A stretch of 64,000 bases of DNA from Planococcus circulans (lineage in GTDB: Bacteria > Bacillota > Bacilli > Bacillales_A > Planococcaceae): NCBI RefSeq assembly GCF_020023385.1, contig NZ_JAIQCL010000003.1, positions 124,001 to 188,000 on the forward strand, in the 5' to 3' direction. The position numbers and the translations under genes were made by a program. Of the stretch, positions 50,132 to 58,427 are shown piece by piece (position 1 is the first letter of the stretch; each line of letters opens with the position of its first letter). The notes under the pieces are model-generated. The model worked only from the letters and a program-made list of their open reading frames with translations, was not told the DNA's origin and made no database searches.

Positions 50132-51514
50132 TTGAAGACTTATGAAGTGGCGGTGGTCGGCGGCGGACCAGCTGGATATGTGGCGGCCATCAGAGCCGCC
50201 AAGCTTGGCAGGACAGTGGCATTGGTGGAAGCGCGTGAACTTGGCGGAACATGCCTCAACCGTGGCTGTATTCCTTCCAAGACTTTGCTGCGGCACGCCG
50301 AAGTCATCGAAAGCATCGAGAAAGCCAAAAGCTGGGGCATTGAAACAGGACCGGTCACCGTATCCTTATCCAAAATGATGAAACGCAAAGATGAAGTCAT
50401 CCAAAAACTTCGGACCGGTATCTCTTACTTAATGAAACAAGGAAAAATCGATGTCTTGAATGGCTATGGAGAAGTGCAGGCGGATGGCGTCATTCAAGTC
50501 GACCTAAATGGTAATCAGGAAACGATCAAAGCTAATAAAATCATTTTAGCCACCGGGTCGAAACCGATTGTCCCGCCTATTCCAGGTCTGGAGAGAGGGA
50601 ATTTCCATACCAGCGATACGATTTTTGACATCACGAAAATTCCGGCCTCTCTGGTCATCGTTGGAGGCGGAATCATTGGTGTGGAATTTGCCTGCATCTT
50701 CGCTGCCATCGGCGTGCCGGTCACCATCATTGAAATGAGCGGCAGTATTGTGCCAAGCGAAGATCCGCAAGCTGCAAAAGTTTTGGCGAAATCGTTGAAA
50801 AAGAAAGGCATTACCATTTTAACGTCGACCAAAGTGACGGCAGTGGAGCGAGGAGACAGTTCCCGATTGGTTCATACCGAAAATCAAAAAGGACAGAAAG
50901 AAAGCTTGCAGACCGATATGATTCTGTTGTCGGTCGGCAGGTCTCCCAATACCTCGGCATTCAATTCCCTGGAGCTGGAGATGAATGGACCTTTCGTGAA
51001 AGTGGATGAGCGGATGGCCACCAGCCTTCCGAACATATACGCAGCCGGCGACCTGGTCGGCAATTGGCAGCTTGCGCATGTGGCGAGTGCCGAAGGCTTG
51101 GTGGCTGCAGCTAATGCAGCAGGACAAGAAGAAACAATTGATTATCATGTGGTGCCGCGCTGCGTCTACACAAACCCTGAAATTGCCAGTGTCGGGATGA
51201 CTGAAGAAGAAGCAGAACAAAAAGGCATCCCTTTCAAAGTGGTGAAAGTGGATCATGCCGGAAACGGCAAAGCATTGACTTTGGATGAAAAAGAAGGCTT
51301 CACCAAATTGATTGCCGACACCACCTACGGCGAAATCCTGGGCGTTTCCATGGTCGGCCCTCATGTGACAGAAATGATTGCGGAACCGTCCGCCTATATG
51401 CGGTTGGAAGGCACAGTCGATGAGCTGGCTACCATGATCCATGCGCATCCGACAGTTTCCGAAAGCCTGTATGAAGCCGCTGCTTCTTGGTTAGGGAGGG
51501 GTGTGCATCACTAG
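50132..51514 (+). CDS. acoL: Dihydrolipoamide dehydrogenase E3
   Basis: A 460-residue flavoprotein. FAD loop G-G-G-P-A-G at residues 10-15, the redox disulfide G-G-T-C-L-N-R-G-C-I-P-S-K near residues 38-50, NAD loop G-G-G-I-I-G-V-E near 178, and the C-terminal H-A-H-P-T-V-S-E with the catalytic His/Glu pair. It starts at TTG 50132 after AAGGGG. Its stop codon TAG is formed by the first bases of the following repeat array, so the array insertion defines or abuts the end of the gene. Confidence 0.92.
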   Translation: MKTYEVAVVGGGPAGYVAAIRAAKLGRTVALVEARELGGTCLNRGCIPSKTLLRHAEVIESIEKAKSWGIETGPVTVSLSKMMKRKDEVIQKLRTGISYLMKQGKIDVLNGYGEVQADGVIQVDLNGNQETIKANKIILATGSKPIVPPIPGLERGNFHTSDTIFDITKIPASLVIVGGGIIGVEFACIFAAIGVPVTIIEMSGSIVPSEDPQAAKVLAKSLKKKGITILTSTKVTAVERGDSSRLVHTENQKGQKESLQTDMILLSVGRSPNTSAFNSLELEMNGPFVKVDERMATSLPNIYAAGDLVGNWQLAHVASAEGLVAAANAAGQEETIDYHVVPRCVYTNPEIASVGMTEEEAEQKGIPFKVVKVDHAGNGKALTLDEKEGFTKLIADTTYGEILGVSMVGPHVTEMIAEPSAYMRLEGTVDELATMIHAHPTVSESLYEAAASWLGRGVHH

Positions 51515-51911
51515 AAAAGTGAAAGTGCCTGTTCAGCTCTGACAAGTGTAAGACGCTTTGGCGAAGCGGCATCTCTTCAGCCGCACAGCCAGAGTGGCTT
51601 ACATCCCGAAGAGCTAGGCACTTGCAACTGGACAACTAGAAAAGCGGAAGCGCCCGTTTAGCTCTGCCGGGCATAAGACAGACCAGCAGTGTGGCGTACT
51701 TTGCCACGCAGCTGGGTTGGCTTATGACCCAAAGAGCTGGGCGCTGGAGTCTGGACAACTAGAAAAGCGGAAGCGCCCGTTTAGCTCTGCCGGGCATAAG
51801 ACAGACCGGCAGTGTGGCGTTCTTTGCCACGCAGCTGGGTTGGCTTATGACCCAAAGAGCTGGGCGCTGGAGTCTGGACAACTAGAAAAGCGGAAGCGCC
51901 CCAGCCAGAGT
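51511..51911. repeat. Tandem array of structured 123-125 bp hairpin elements
   Basis: Units start at 51511 (type II), 51636, 51759 (type I, nearly identical to each other) and 51882 (truncated type I). Each begins CTAGAAAAG(C/T)G and ends GGACAA, so CTAGA occurs at every junction as a 5-bp direct repeat. Each unit can fold into a long hairpin: outer stem AGCGCCC/GGGCGCT, then AGCTCT/AGAGCT, then CATAAG/CTTATG, and an inner stem TGTGGCG/TGCCACG. Type II units keep the stems with paired substitutions. No reading frame is conserved. Confidence 0.82.
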
Positions 51912-51954
51912 CTGAACCATAACCAAAAGCTGAAATACTCTACTCTTAAGCCGA

Positions 51955-52003
51955 AAAGCCGATTGGCCTGATGCTTCGTGCATCAGGCCAATCGGCTTTT
52001 TTA
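51955..52003. terminator. Bidirectional terminator between the dehydrogenase operon and sorC gene
   Basis: A perfect 20-bp stem (AAAGCCGATTGG... with ...CCAATCGGCTTT) and a TTCGT loop, with T-rich and A-rich flanks. Confidence 0.9.
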
Positions 52004-52021
52004 GAACATATGTAACCAAGT

Positions 52022-52981
52022 TCAGTCCATCGGCTTTTTAGGGTGAAGCAGCAAGTCTGCTGTAACGTCATCGATGATCAATACGTCCAGGTAACCGCCT
52101 TTTAACGCGGCTCTAAGGCTTTCCACTTTATGGGCGCCTTCGACAATGCCGACGACCTGCGGGATGTTCTTGAATTCTTCCAAATCCAGGCCGATGACCA
52201 AGTCGTTCAACGGGTGCCTGATCTGGTTGCCGTCCGCGTCATAAAAGCGCGAACCGATATCTCCTGCAGCCCCGGCACTCTTCAATGAATCCAAATCTTC
52301 CGTAGTCAGATACTTCATATCGACCATAGTCGAGCCTTCAAACGGATTGCCGAGTCCGACAACCGCCATTTCCACATTACGCCCTTCTTCCAGCACCATG
52401 GCAATATCCTCCGACTGGATCAGCCGCTCTTTCAATTCCACAGATTCCACCATGGCAGGTGCATACAGATAAGAACAATAAGAGTTCATCTTTTGAGCTA
52501 GTTGATAAGCGAGGAGATTTGAATGGATGTTTACAAATTTCCGGCCCATTCCCCCGACCAGCGGGACAATTTGGAGGTCGCGATGCTGTTCATACGGGTA
52601 TTCCTGCACAAATTTAGACAAGGTGCTGCCCCATGAAATACCCAGTGATTTAATGTCTTTGATATTTTTGGATACATAGGAAGCCGCCGCTTTTCCAAGG
52701 GCATGTTTAATCATGTCGGTGCCTAAATTGGCTGCAGGCACAACCAGAGCTTCTTTCAAGCCATACGCTTTTTCCAGCTGCTGCTCCAATTCCACTGTAT
52801 GAGCATTCTCATCTTTGATGTAAATTTCCACTATGCCCATTTCCCTTGCCTTATTCAGCAGTTTTGAAATCACCGGTCGGGATACACCCATTTTGCTGGC
52901 GATTTGCGCCTGGGTCTGACCGTCGAAATAGTAGAGGTTAGCGACCTTTACGATCTGTCTGCGTTCTTCCCAATTCATCAT
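52022..52981 (-). CDS. SorC/DeoR-family sugar-responsive regulator
   Basis: A 319-residue regulator. The N-terminal helix-turn-helix (about residues 8-55) includes Q-A-Q-I-A-S-K-M-G-V-S-R-P-V-I-S-K-L-L. The SorC sugar-phosphate-binding domain covers about residues 60-315, with G-I-S-W-G-S-T and E-G-x-H-K near its end. Such regulators read phosphorylated sugars or polyols. The two operators at 42425-42459 and 46729-46763 are the obvious candidate targets, although its own promoter has no clear copy. It is convergent with the dehydrogenase operon. Confidence 0.88.
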   Translation of the reverse strand: MMNWEERRQIVKVANLYYFDGQTQAQIASKMGVSRPVISKLLNKAREMGIVEIYIKDENAHTVELEQQLEKAYGLKEALVVPAANLGTDMIKHALGKAAASYVSKNIKDIKSLGISWGSTLSKFVQEYPYEQHRDLQIVPLVGGMGRKFVNIHSNLLAYQLAQKMNSYCSYLYAPAMVESVELKERLIQSEDIAMVLEEGRNVEMAVVGLGNPFEGSTMVDMKYLTTEDLDSLKSAGAAGDIGSRFYDADGNQIRHPLNDLVIGLDLEEFKNIPQVVGIVEGAHKVESLRAALKGGYLDVLIIDDVTADLLLHPKKPMD

Positions 52982-53241
52982 CGTTGCACCTTCTTGTCAG
53001 AGTCCGATTTGCGGCTGTAAAGTCCAGCTTGTTAACCGCTTTCATGTCTCCATTATACGATTTCCCCCTTTCTTTGTACACCGTTGCAAAAGGTAAATGC
53101 TCCCAAAACCTTCGACCTTGGAATGTTTTTTATATTAATAATAGAATTTTCCGTCAATTAATAAGGTAAAATAAGAATAGGCATAAGCCGCACAAGTTTT
53201 GGGTTTATCGCAGAATTGAATGCGAGGGAGGAATGAATTAA

Positions 53242-54129
53242 TTGCGTTTAGCGACAATCAAACAATCAGAAAAAGAAATGGCTGCCTTAGTACTGGCATC
53301 CGGAGTGGTGCCGTTTGAGCGGTTGAACGATACGTTTAACCAGCAATGGGCAACGAATCTATTGGAACTGATGGAATCGGATCAATTGAACGCGTTGAAC
53401 CATTGGTTTCAAGATGAATTCCAGCAAAAGACAAAAGAGGAGTCCTTTAAGGAACTGATCATTCCGTTCGATCAGGTCAGCTACGCACCGCTTTATCGCC
53501 ATCCGCGAAAAATTTGGGGAATCGGTTTGAATTATGTGGAGCACGCGGCCGACCTGCATGAAGTCTCACCCAACACCGAACCGGCAAGTTTTATGAAACC
53601 TGACACGACGATTATCGGTCCGGGGGATACCATTCAGGTGCCGTTGCAATCGGAGCGCACCACTGCCGAATCTGAACTTGGCATCATCATCGGCAAAGAA
53701 TGCAGGGATGTTTCGGAAGAAGAGGCGCTCGGTGTCATAGCCGGCTATACGACAATTATCGATATGACAGCAGAGGATATCCTGCAGAAAAATCCACGTT
53801 ATTTGACGCGGGCCAAAAGCTTCGATACATTTTTCAGTTTTGGTCCACAGCTGGTTACGCCGGACGAAGTGGAGGATGTACTCGAGCTGAAGGTGGCGAC
53901 TGTCATCAACGGGGAAGTTCACCGGGAGAATACGGTTTCGAATATGACCTTTCAGCCGCAGTTTCTGATTTCATTCCATTCCAAGGTAATGACTTTGCTG
54001 CCAGGCGACATCATTTCGACCGGAACCCCGGGAGCCGTGGTGATCCGGCATGGGGATGTAGTGAGTTGCCGGATTGATGGGTTCGAACCGCTCGAGAACC
54101 CAGTGGAAGATTTGAAGCCGGGTAGGTAA
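53242..54129 (+). CDS. Fumarylacetoacetate hydrolase family protein
   Basis: A 295-residue protein whose residues about 90-290 form the FAH catalytic domain: W-G-I-G-L-N-Y-V-E-H, then M-K-P-D-T, the metal ligands E-S-E-L-G in the strand after it, and the late S-T-G-T-P-G motif. The N-terminal 85 residues are a less conserved cap. Family members hydrate or hydrolyse C-C bonds in aromatic and sugar-acid catabolism, for example 2-keto-3-deoxy acid dehydratase or oxaloacetate decarboxylase. The start is TTG 53242 after GGGAGG. No partner gene is adjacent on the same strand. Confidence 0.85.
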   Translation: MRLATIKQSEKEMAALVLASGVVPFERLNDTFNQQWATNLLELMESDQLNALNHWFQDEFQQKTKEESFKELIIPFDQVSYAPLYRHPRKIWGIGLNYVEHAADLHEVSPNTEPASFMKPDTTIIGPGDTIQVPLQSERTTAESELGIIIGKECRDVSEEEALGVIAGYTTIIDMTAEDILQKNPRYLTRAKSFDTFFSFGPQLVTPDEVEDVLELKVATVINGEVHRENTVSNMTFQPQFLISFHSKVMTLLPGDIISTGTPGAVVIRHGDVVSCRIDGFEPLENPVEDLKPGR

Positions 54130-54142
54130 GTTGTCTATCCGC

Positions 54143-54196
54143 AAAAAAAAAGACCGCTGCGCTCCCAACCTGAAATTGGAGTACAGCGGTCTTTGG
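54143..54196 (-). terminator. Terminator between the FAH gene and the small membrane gene
   Basis: AAAGACCGCTG pairs with CAGCGGTCTTT across a 24-nt loop. The long A-run on the left gives a T-run on the minus strand, so it mainly serves the minus-strand gene. Confidence 0.7.
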
Positions 54197-54215
54197 CATG
54201 TAGCAGAGTCAAATC

Positions 54216-54572
54216 TTAAAAGGCATATTGGAATAAAGCGTAATAAAGTGGTCCCAGCAATACCAGCATCAACGCGCCGGAAATAATGGTCATGGATGCA
54301 GTGCCGGCTTCAGGGTCTTCCACAGTGACATGCGACTTGATGAAAAAGAAAAACAACAAATCCCATAAGACCACAGCCGCAAGAACCACTTGCCAGACAA
54401 AAGGCGTGAAAATCTGGTGATGGGTGACAAACCCGAACAGGCCTACCCAGGCAATGACTGTAAATGCCAGGTCGATCAGGAAAACAGGGCTTCGGTAGCC
54501 GCCATGAATGAAAAAACCAATCGTGGACGTAGCTAGAAGTGCAGCATATATGTACCAAAAAATTTGTATCAT
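54216..54572 (-). CDS. Small four-helix membrane protein, unknown function
   Basis: A 118-residue protein with four hydrophobic segments (about residues 3-20, 30-48, 57-75 and 94-115) and a short charged loop (V-E-D-P-E-A-G-T). No family recognised. It lies between a FAH-type gene and the alkylation repair operon without evident connection to either. Confidence 0.6.
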   Translation of the reverse strand: MIQIFWYIYAALLATSTIGFFIHGGYRSPVFLIDLAFTVIAWVGLFGFVTHHQIFTPFVWQVVLAAVVLWDLLFFFFIKSHVTVEDPEAGTASMTIISGALMLVLLGPLYYALFQYAF

Positions 54573-54720
54573 GAACTTATTCCTTCTTTCATAGGCATCT
54601 TACCTATTATAAGAGAAGGCGGCTGGAATTAAAATTTTTCCGCTTATAATTTTCAGACCGTAAAGGCAAGAATGAGGATGCATGTTCCGGCTCTCGGTTA
54701 TAAACTGGAGATAACAGCGG

Positions 54721-54760
54721 GAAGCGCAAAGCTGAAGATCGCGCAGCACTGGGATATAAT
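54721..54760 (+). promoter_or_regulatory. Ada-box promoter of the alkylation-damage operon
   Basis: CTGAAG (54732-54737) and TATAAT (54755-54760) with a 17-bp spacer. GAAGCGCA at 54721-54728, 7 of 8 identical to the E. coli Ada box AAAGCGCA, abuts the -35 region at about -43, the position where methylated Ada activates transcription. Confidence 0.6.
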
Positions 54761-54826
54761 GAAGCAAACAGATCGATAAATTCAATAAAGCATTTGCATA
54801 GGATTCGAGCGGAAGGAGGCTGCATG

Positions 54827-55396
54827 ATGGAAAAAGAAGGTTTGTCTTTTGATGAAATGTGGGAAAAAGTCCTTTCTTGCGATCGGAAGTACGATGGTCT
54901 CTTTTACACGGCGGTCAAAACAACCAAAATTTACTGCAGGCCGTCCTGCCGGTCCCGAAAGCCTAAAAAAAGAAATGTCGAATTTTATACGACCATGGCT
55001 GAAGCTGAGTCGAATGGATTCCGGGCATGTAAAAGATGCCAACCTGAAACGGAATTTTCACCTGATGAAGAGCTGACGCGTAAAGTGATGGCTTACCTGA
55101 CGTCTAACTATAAGGAAAGCATAACCCTGCCGGATATTGCTGGACATGTCGGCATGAGCCCGTTTTACCTGGAGCGTGTATTCAAGCAGGAAACGTCTGA
55201 AACGCCGCGTTCCTGTCTGGAGAGGATCAGGGTCGATAAGGCGGCTCATCTACTGAAATACACCGAGTTATCCAATCTCGCTATTTGTTTTGAAGCAGGG
55301 TTTCAAAGTCCATCCAATTTCTATAGGATATTCCGCAAGCTGAAAGGATATTCGCCAACTGAATTTCGGAAGCGAAGCGAGGCGATGAGTTCGTGA
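54827..55396 (+). CDS. adaA: AdaA methylphosphotriester-DNA methyltransferase/AraC-type activator
   Basis: A 189-residue two-domain protein. The N-terminal Ada zinc domain (about residues 1-80) keeps all four Cys ligands: Y-C-R-P-S-C and C-K-R-C. The first accepts methyl from phosphotriesters, turning the protein into an activator. The C-terminal AraC helix-turn-helix pair (about 85-185) contains S-I-T-L-P-D-I-A-G-H-V-G-M-S. ATG 54827 follows AAGGAGG by 7 nt; ATG 54824 is an alternative. It overlaps alkA (GTGA) and probably activates its own operon. Confidence 0.9.
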   Translation: MEKEGLSFDEMWEKVLSCDRKYDGLFYTAVKTTKIYCRPSCRSRKPKKRNVEFYTTMAEAESNGFRACKRCQPETEFSPDEELTRKVMAYLTSNYKESITLPDIAGHVGMSPFYLERVFKQETSETPRSCLERIRVDKAAHLLKYTELSNLAICFEAGFQSPSNFYRIFRKLKGYSPTEFRKRSEAMSS

Positions 55397-56289
55397 AAAA
55401 GATACATGATGAACTGTATACGGAAATAGCGACGCCTGCTGATTTTAATTTTGCGGAATGCCTCGTCCATTTGGGGCGGTCTTCGAAGGAAAATCTGTAC
55501 CGGCTTAGTGAGGGTAAAATCACCAAACTGCTGAAGCTCAATGGGCAGCTTGTGCTGTTTCATATCAGACCGTCGACTGGAGCTTTGCGCCTCGAATTTC
55601 CACTGGGTGCGCCATCTATGCAGGAAAGAGAAATGGCTGCAGTCTTTGTAGTGGACTGGTTTGATCTGCAAACAGACCTGCGGGAATTTTACGCGATGGC
55701 GGAAACCGATCCGGTGCTGAACAGCGTGGTTCAAAAACATTATGGCTTGCGTGTCATTGGCGTACCGGACTTGTTTGAAGCATTGGTTTGGGCAGTTATG
55801 GGCCAGCAGATCAATTTGGCCTTTGCCTACACATTGAAGAAGAGGTTTGTCGAAAACTTTGGGGAGTCCCTCGTTTACGAAGGTGAGCGGTATTGGACGT
55901 TTCCGGGTGCGGAGACAATTGCCGAGCTGACGGTTGCGGACTTAAAAGCATTGCAGCTGACCGGCAGGAAAGCGGAATATATTTTGGGCATTGCGCAAGC
56001 AATGGCAAGCGGTGAGTTGAAGAAGGAGCGGCTTCTCCAGCAAACCGATATGGAGCATTCTTTACTCGCAATTCGGGGGATCGGCGCTTGGTCGGCTAAT
56101 TATGTCATGATGAAATGCCTGCACAGCCAATCAGCCTTTCCGCTCGCGGATGTAGGCTTGCATAATGCTTTGAAAGCCCAATTGCAACTTGACCGGAAAC
56201 CGACGCTGGCAGAAATTGCAGAGCTCGCGAAAAATTGGGAAGGCTGGCAGGCTTATGCCACATTCTATCTATGGAGGTCTTTATTATGA
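55393..56289 (+). CDS. alkA: DNA-3-methyladenine glycosylase II (AlkA family)
   Basis: A 298-residue HhH-GPD glycosylase that removes alkylated purines. The helix-hairpin-helix segment R-G-I-G-A-W-S-A-N-Y-V near residues 223-233 is followed by the catalytic Asp in F-P-L-A-D-V-G. The N-terminal domain (1-115) is the AlkA-N beta domain. Starts at GTG 55393 overlapping the adaA stop, and overlaps the methyltransferase start by 4 nt. Confidence 0.9.
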   Translation: MKKIHDELYTEIATPADFNFAECLVHLGRSSKENLYRLSEGKITKLLKLNGQLVLFHIRPSTGALRLEFPLGAPSMQEREMAAVFVVDWFDLQTDLREFYAMAETDPVLNSVVQKHYGLRVIGVPDLFEALVWAVMGQQINLAFAYTLKKRFVENFGESLVYEGERYWTFPGAETIAELTVADLKALQLTGRKAEYILGIAQAMASGELKKERLLQQTDMEHSLLAIRGIGAWSANYVMMKCLHSQSAFPLADVGLHNALKAQLQLDRKPTLAEIAELAKNWEGWQAYATFYLWRSLL

Positions 56290-56771
56290 ATGAACTGCAC
56301 AAAGCGGAATTCCAATCCCCGATCGGCATCGTGGAAATCATCGGAACCGAAAAAGCGATCCTTTCGATCCTGTTCAATGAAAAAGACAAGGTGGAATTTC
56401 CTATCAACTCGGACAGCCCGCAGGTCATCGTGGATTGCCAACAGCAGCTGGAAGAATACTTCGAAGGGCAGCGCATGGAATTCAATTTTCCTGTTACATC
56501 TACGGGCACTCCATTCCAGCAAAAAGTATGGTCCGCATTGACCGAAGTTCCCTATGCAGAAACCGTCTCCTATGGGGCGATCGCCAAAGCGATCGGCAGC
56601 GACAAAGCCGTAAGGGCGGTAGGGAATGCCAACAGCAAGAACAAGTTGACCATTGTCGTGCCTTGCCACCGGATTATCGGATCGACCGGCAAACTGACCG
56701 GCTATGCCGGGACATTGACCCGGAAAGAATGGCTGCTGCGCCATGAAAAGAATACGGCAGCCACTCAATAA
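56286..56771 (+). CDS. ogt: Methylated-DNA-[protein]-cysteine S-methyltransferase
   Basis: A 161-residue O6-alkylguanine alkyltransferase. The acceptor Cys lies in V-P-C-H-R-I (about residue 126) after the helix-turn-helix with R-A-V-G-N-A-N-S. AGGT at 56273-56277 precedes the ATG at 56286, which overlaps the alkA stop. In Bacillus subtilis the equivalent gene is adaB in an alkA-adaA-adaB operon; here the order is adaA-alkA-ogt. Confidence 0.92.
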   Translation: MNELHKAEFQSPIGIVEIIGTEKAILSILFNEKDKVEFPINSDSPQVIVDCQQQLEEYFEGQRMEFNFPVTSTGTPFQQKVWSALTEVPYAETVSYGAIAKAIGSDKAVRAVGNANSKNKLTIVVPCHRIIGSTGKLTGYAGTLTRKEWLLRHEKNTAATQ

Positions 56772-56780
56772 TAAACGATT

Positions 56781-56815
56781 AAAAATCCAGCTAATTTAGA
56801 TTAGCTGGATTTTTA
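56781..56815. terminator. Bidirectional terminator after the repair operon
   Basis: A 15-bp perfect stem (AAAAATCCAGCTAAT with ATTAGCTGGATTTTT, loop TTAG) also serves the convergent nitrate transporter gene. A near copy occurs at 62852-62884. Confidence 0.88.
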
Positions 56816-56865
56816 ATGGCATGAAATTGTGAGGCAAGAATGCCTTGTCTATATCAAAAAGTAAA

Positions 56866-58065
56866 TTAAGCAGACTCTGTTTTTGCAAGATATACTCTGC
56901 GCCATGAAAGTTGAGCAATTGCCAGGATAACCAGAGCTGCGATTCCGATGAAGGCATAAACCATGAATCCGGAAGCGTATGTACCTGTCATTTGTTTTAA
57001 AGTTCCTAAAATATTCGGGACAAAGAAACCGCCGACTCCGCCCGCTGCGCCGACGACACCAGTCACCATGCCGATTTCTTTTTGGAATCGCTGAGGTACC
57101 AGTTGGAAAACGGCTCCGTTCCCCATTCCGAGAGCCATCATGCAAAGGAAGAGCAATATCGTTACAACCGCCAGTGATGGCAAGGTGCTGACGCCAAACA
57201 TCGTAATTGCTACAGCGATAAACAAGAAGTTCAATAGTTTGGCTCCGCCGATTTTATCGGCAATCATTCCGCCGACCGGTCGGAACAAACTGCCTGCAAT
57301 GACGCAAAGTGTCAGAAAGTCGCCGGCCCGTACACTTGAAAGCCCATATTGATCGACAAAGAAAATGCTGAGAAAACTTGTCAGTCCGACAAAACCACCG
57401 AACGTTACTCCGTATAGTAAGCAGAAATACCACGTATCTTTTTGTTTGAACACTCTAAAGTAATTGATGATCGGTTGTGGCGCGGGCTGAGAAGGCGGGT
57501 TCTTGGCTATAAGAAGATAGACCACAAAAACCATTAGAAGCGGGATCAATGCCACGCCCATGACACCGTGCCAGCCGATATGTTCAGCGAGCCGGGGCCC
57601 GAACAATGTGGCGAGAACCGTTCCGCTGTTTCCCGCACCTGCGATGCCCATCGCTACGCCCTGCAGGTGAGGGGGATACCAGCGGCTGGCCATCGGCAAG
57701 GCTACAGAAAAACTTGCGCCCGCAACTCCGAGTAAAATTCCGATAAAGTAAAGTTCCGTAAGGTTAGTGCCAAACAAAAATCCCCATAACAGCGGAATCA
57801 TCGTAAGGATCATGCCGCCGATAGCCGTTTGGCGCGGTCCGATGCGGTCTGTTAAGATACCGAGAACAATTCTGAAAAACGAACCGGCTAAAATCGGAAT
57901 TGCTACAATCATTCCTTTTTGAGAAGGAGAAAGTCCGAAGTCTTCTGTTATGTATACCCCTAATGCACCGAGCAGCACCCAAATCATAAAGCTGATATCA
58001 AAATACAAAAACGAAGCCACTAATGATGGGGCATGCCCACTTTTTCTTAATTCCGCAAATTTCAT
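56866..58065 (-). CDS. nasA: NarK/NasA-family nitrate/nitrite transporter
   Basis: A 399-residue MFS nitrate transporter. The nitrate-porter signature is present as A-G-A-G-N-S-G-T near residue 143 and again as V-G-A-A-G-G-V-G-G near 342, with twelve hydrophobic segments. The minus-strand ATG at 58065 is chosen because AAGGAG lies 8 nt upstream; a GTG three codons earlier is too close. It is divergent from nasB-nasC, with a TnrA/GlnR site in the shared 360-bp region, as in assimilatory nitrate loci of Bacilli. Confidence 0.9.
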   Translation of the reverse strand: MKFAELRKSGHAPSLVASFLYFDISFMIWVLLGALGVYITEDFGLSPSQKGMIVAIPILAGSFFRIVLGILTDRIGPRQTAIGGMILTMIPLLWGFLFGTNLTELYFIGILLGVAGASFSVALPMASRWYPPHLQGVAMGIAGAGNSGTVLATLFGPRLAEHIGWHGVMGVALIPLLMVFVVYLLIAKNPPSQPAPQPIINYFRVFKQKDTWYFCLLYGVTFGGFVGLTSFLSIFFVDQYGLSSVRAGDFLTLCVIAGSLFRPVGGMIADKIGGAKLLNFLFIAVAITMFGVSTLPSLAVVTILLFLCMMALGMGNGAVFQLVPQRFQKEIGMVTGVVGAAGGVGGFFVPNILGTLKQMTGTYASGFMVYAFIGIAALVILAIAQLSWRRVYLAKTESA

Positions 58066-58147
58066 CCGCCACACTCCTTAGCAATAGTTAGAATTTTTTG
58101 TTGATTATGCAAGTCTATATGAAAAGAAAGAATATTTCCACCCTTTA

Positions 58148-58164
58148 TGTTATGTTTCCTTACA
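58148..58164. promoter_or_regulatory. TnrA/GlnR site 1 in the nas divergent region
   Basis: TGTTATGTTTCCTTACA is a perfect match to TGTNAN7TNACA. It lies 84 bp upstream of the nasA start codon and about 50 bp upstream of the nasB -10 box. Confidence 0.75.
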
Positions 58165-58191
58165 TTAATAATGAAAAAATATATAAATTTA

Positions 58192-58218
58192 TTGACTATT
58201 TAGAAAAACGTCTATAAT
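58192..58218 (+). promoter_or_regulatory. Promoter of nasB-nasC
   Basis: TTGACT (58192-58197) and TATAAT (58213-58218) with a short 15-bp spacer, which fits an activator-dependent promoter. Confidence 0.55.
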
Positions 58219-58219
58219 A

Positions 58220-58236
58220 TGTTAAACAACCTAACA
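58220..58236. promoter_or_regulatory. TnrA/GlnR site 2, overlapping the nasB transcription start
   Basis: TGTTA-N7-TAACA, a perfect TGTNAN7TNACA match and a true palindrome. It begins 2 bp after the -10 box, a repressor position. Confidence 0.72.
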
Positions 58237-58282
58237 TGATGTCGGTTAATTTGGCATGCATGAACGAAAAGGAGTGTTCGAG

Positions 58283-58405
58283 ATGAGAATCGTAAATTTC
58301 TTTTTAAACTTTGTGACCCATGGCGATGCATGCAAAGTAACTGCACAAAAAATAAATGAATCTTATACAGGCAACGAACTTTATTGGAACCCGACTTCAA
58401 AATAG
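58283..58405 (+). CDS. 40-residue small protein in the nasB leader
   Basis: AAAAGGAG at 58267-58274 precedes an ATG at 58283 and a 40-codon frame ending at 58405, 22 nt before nasB. The peptide starts M-R-I-V-N-F-F-L-N-F-V, has one Cys and ends P-T-S-K. It is not similar to a known family. Good initiation signals and tight position in the operon suggest a translated small ORF, either a coupling leader or a small accessory protein. Confidence 0.5.
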   Translation: MRIVNFFLNFVTHGDACKVTAQKINESYTGNELYWNPTSK

Positions 58406-58427
58406 GAATGAGCGGGAGGGAATTTTG

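Noticed and set aside
51717-51971. 84-codon frame with an internal near-repeat across the hairpin array
   Set aside because: It exists only because two repeat units are in phase; no start signal and no conservation between units.
52002-52014. AGAACATATGTAA half-site near the sorC stop codon as a third operator
   Set aside because: Only one half-site, no promoter nearby, and it lies downstream of both convergent genes.
54721-54760. Possible SOS (LexA) control of the alkylation operon
   Set aside because: No CGAAC-N4-GTTYG-like box is present; the Ada-box promoter explains the region.
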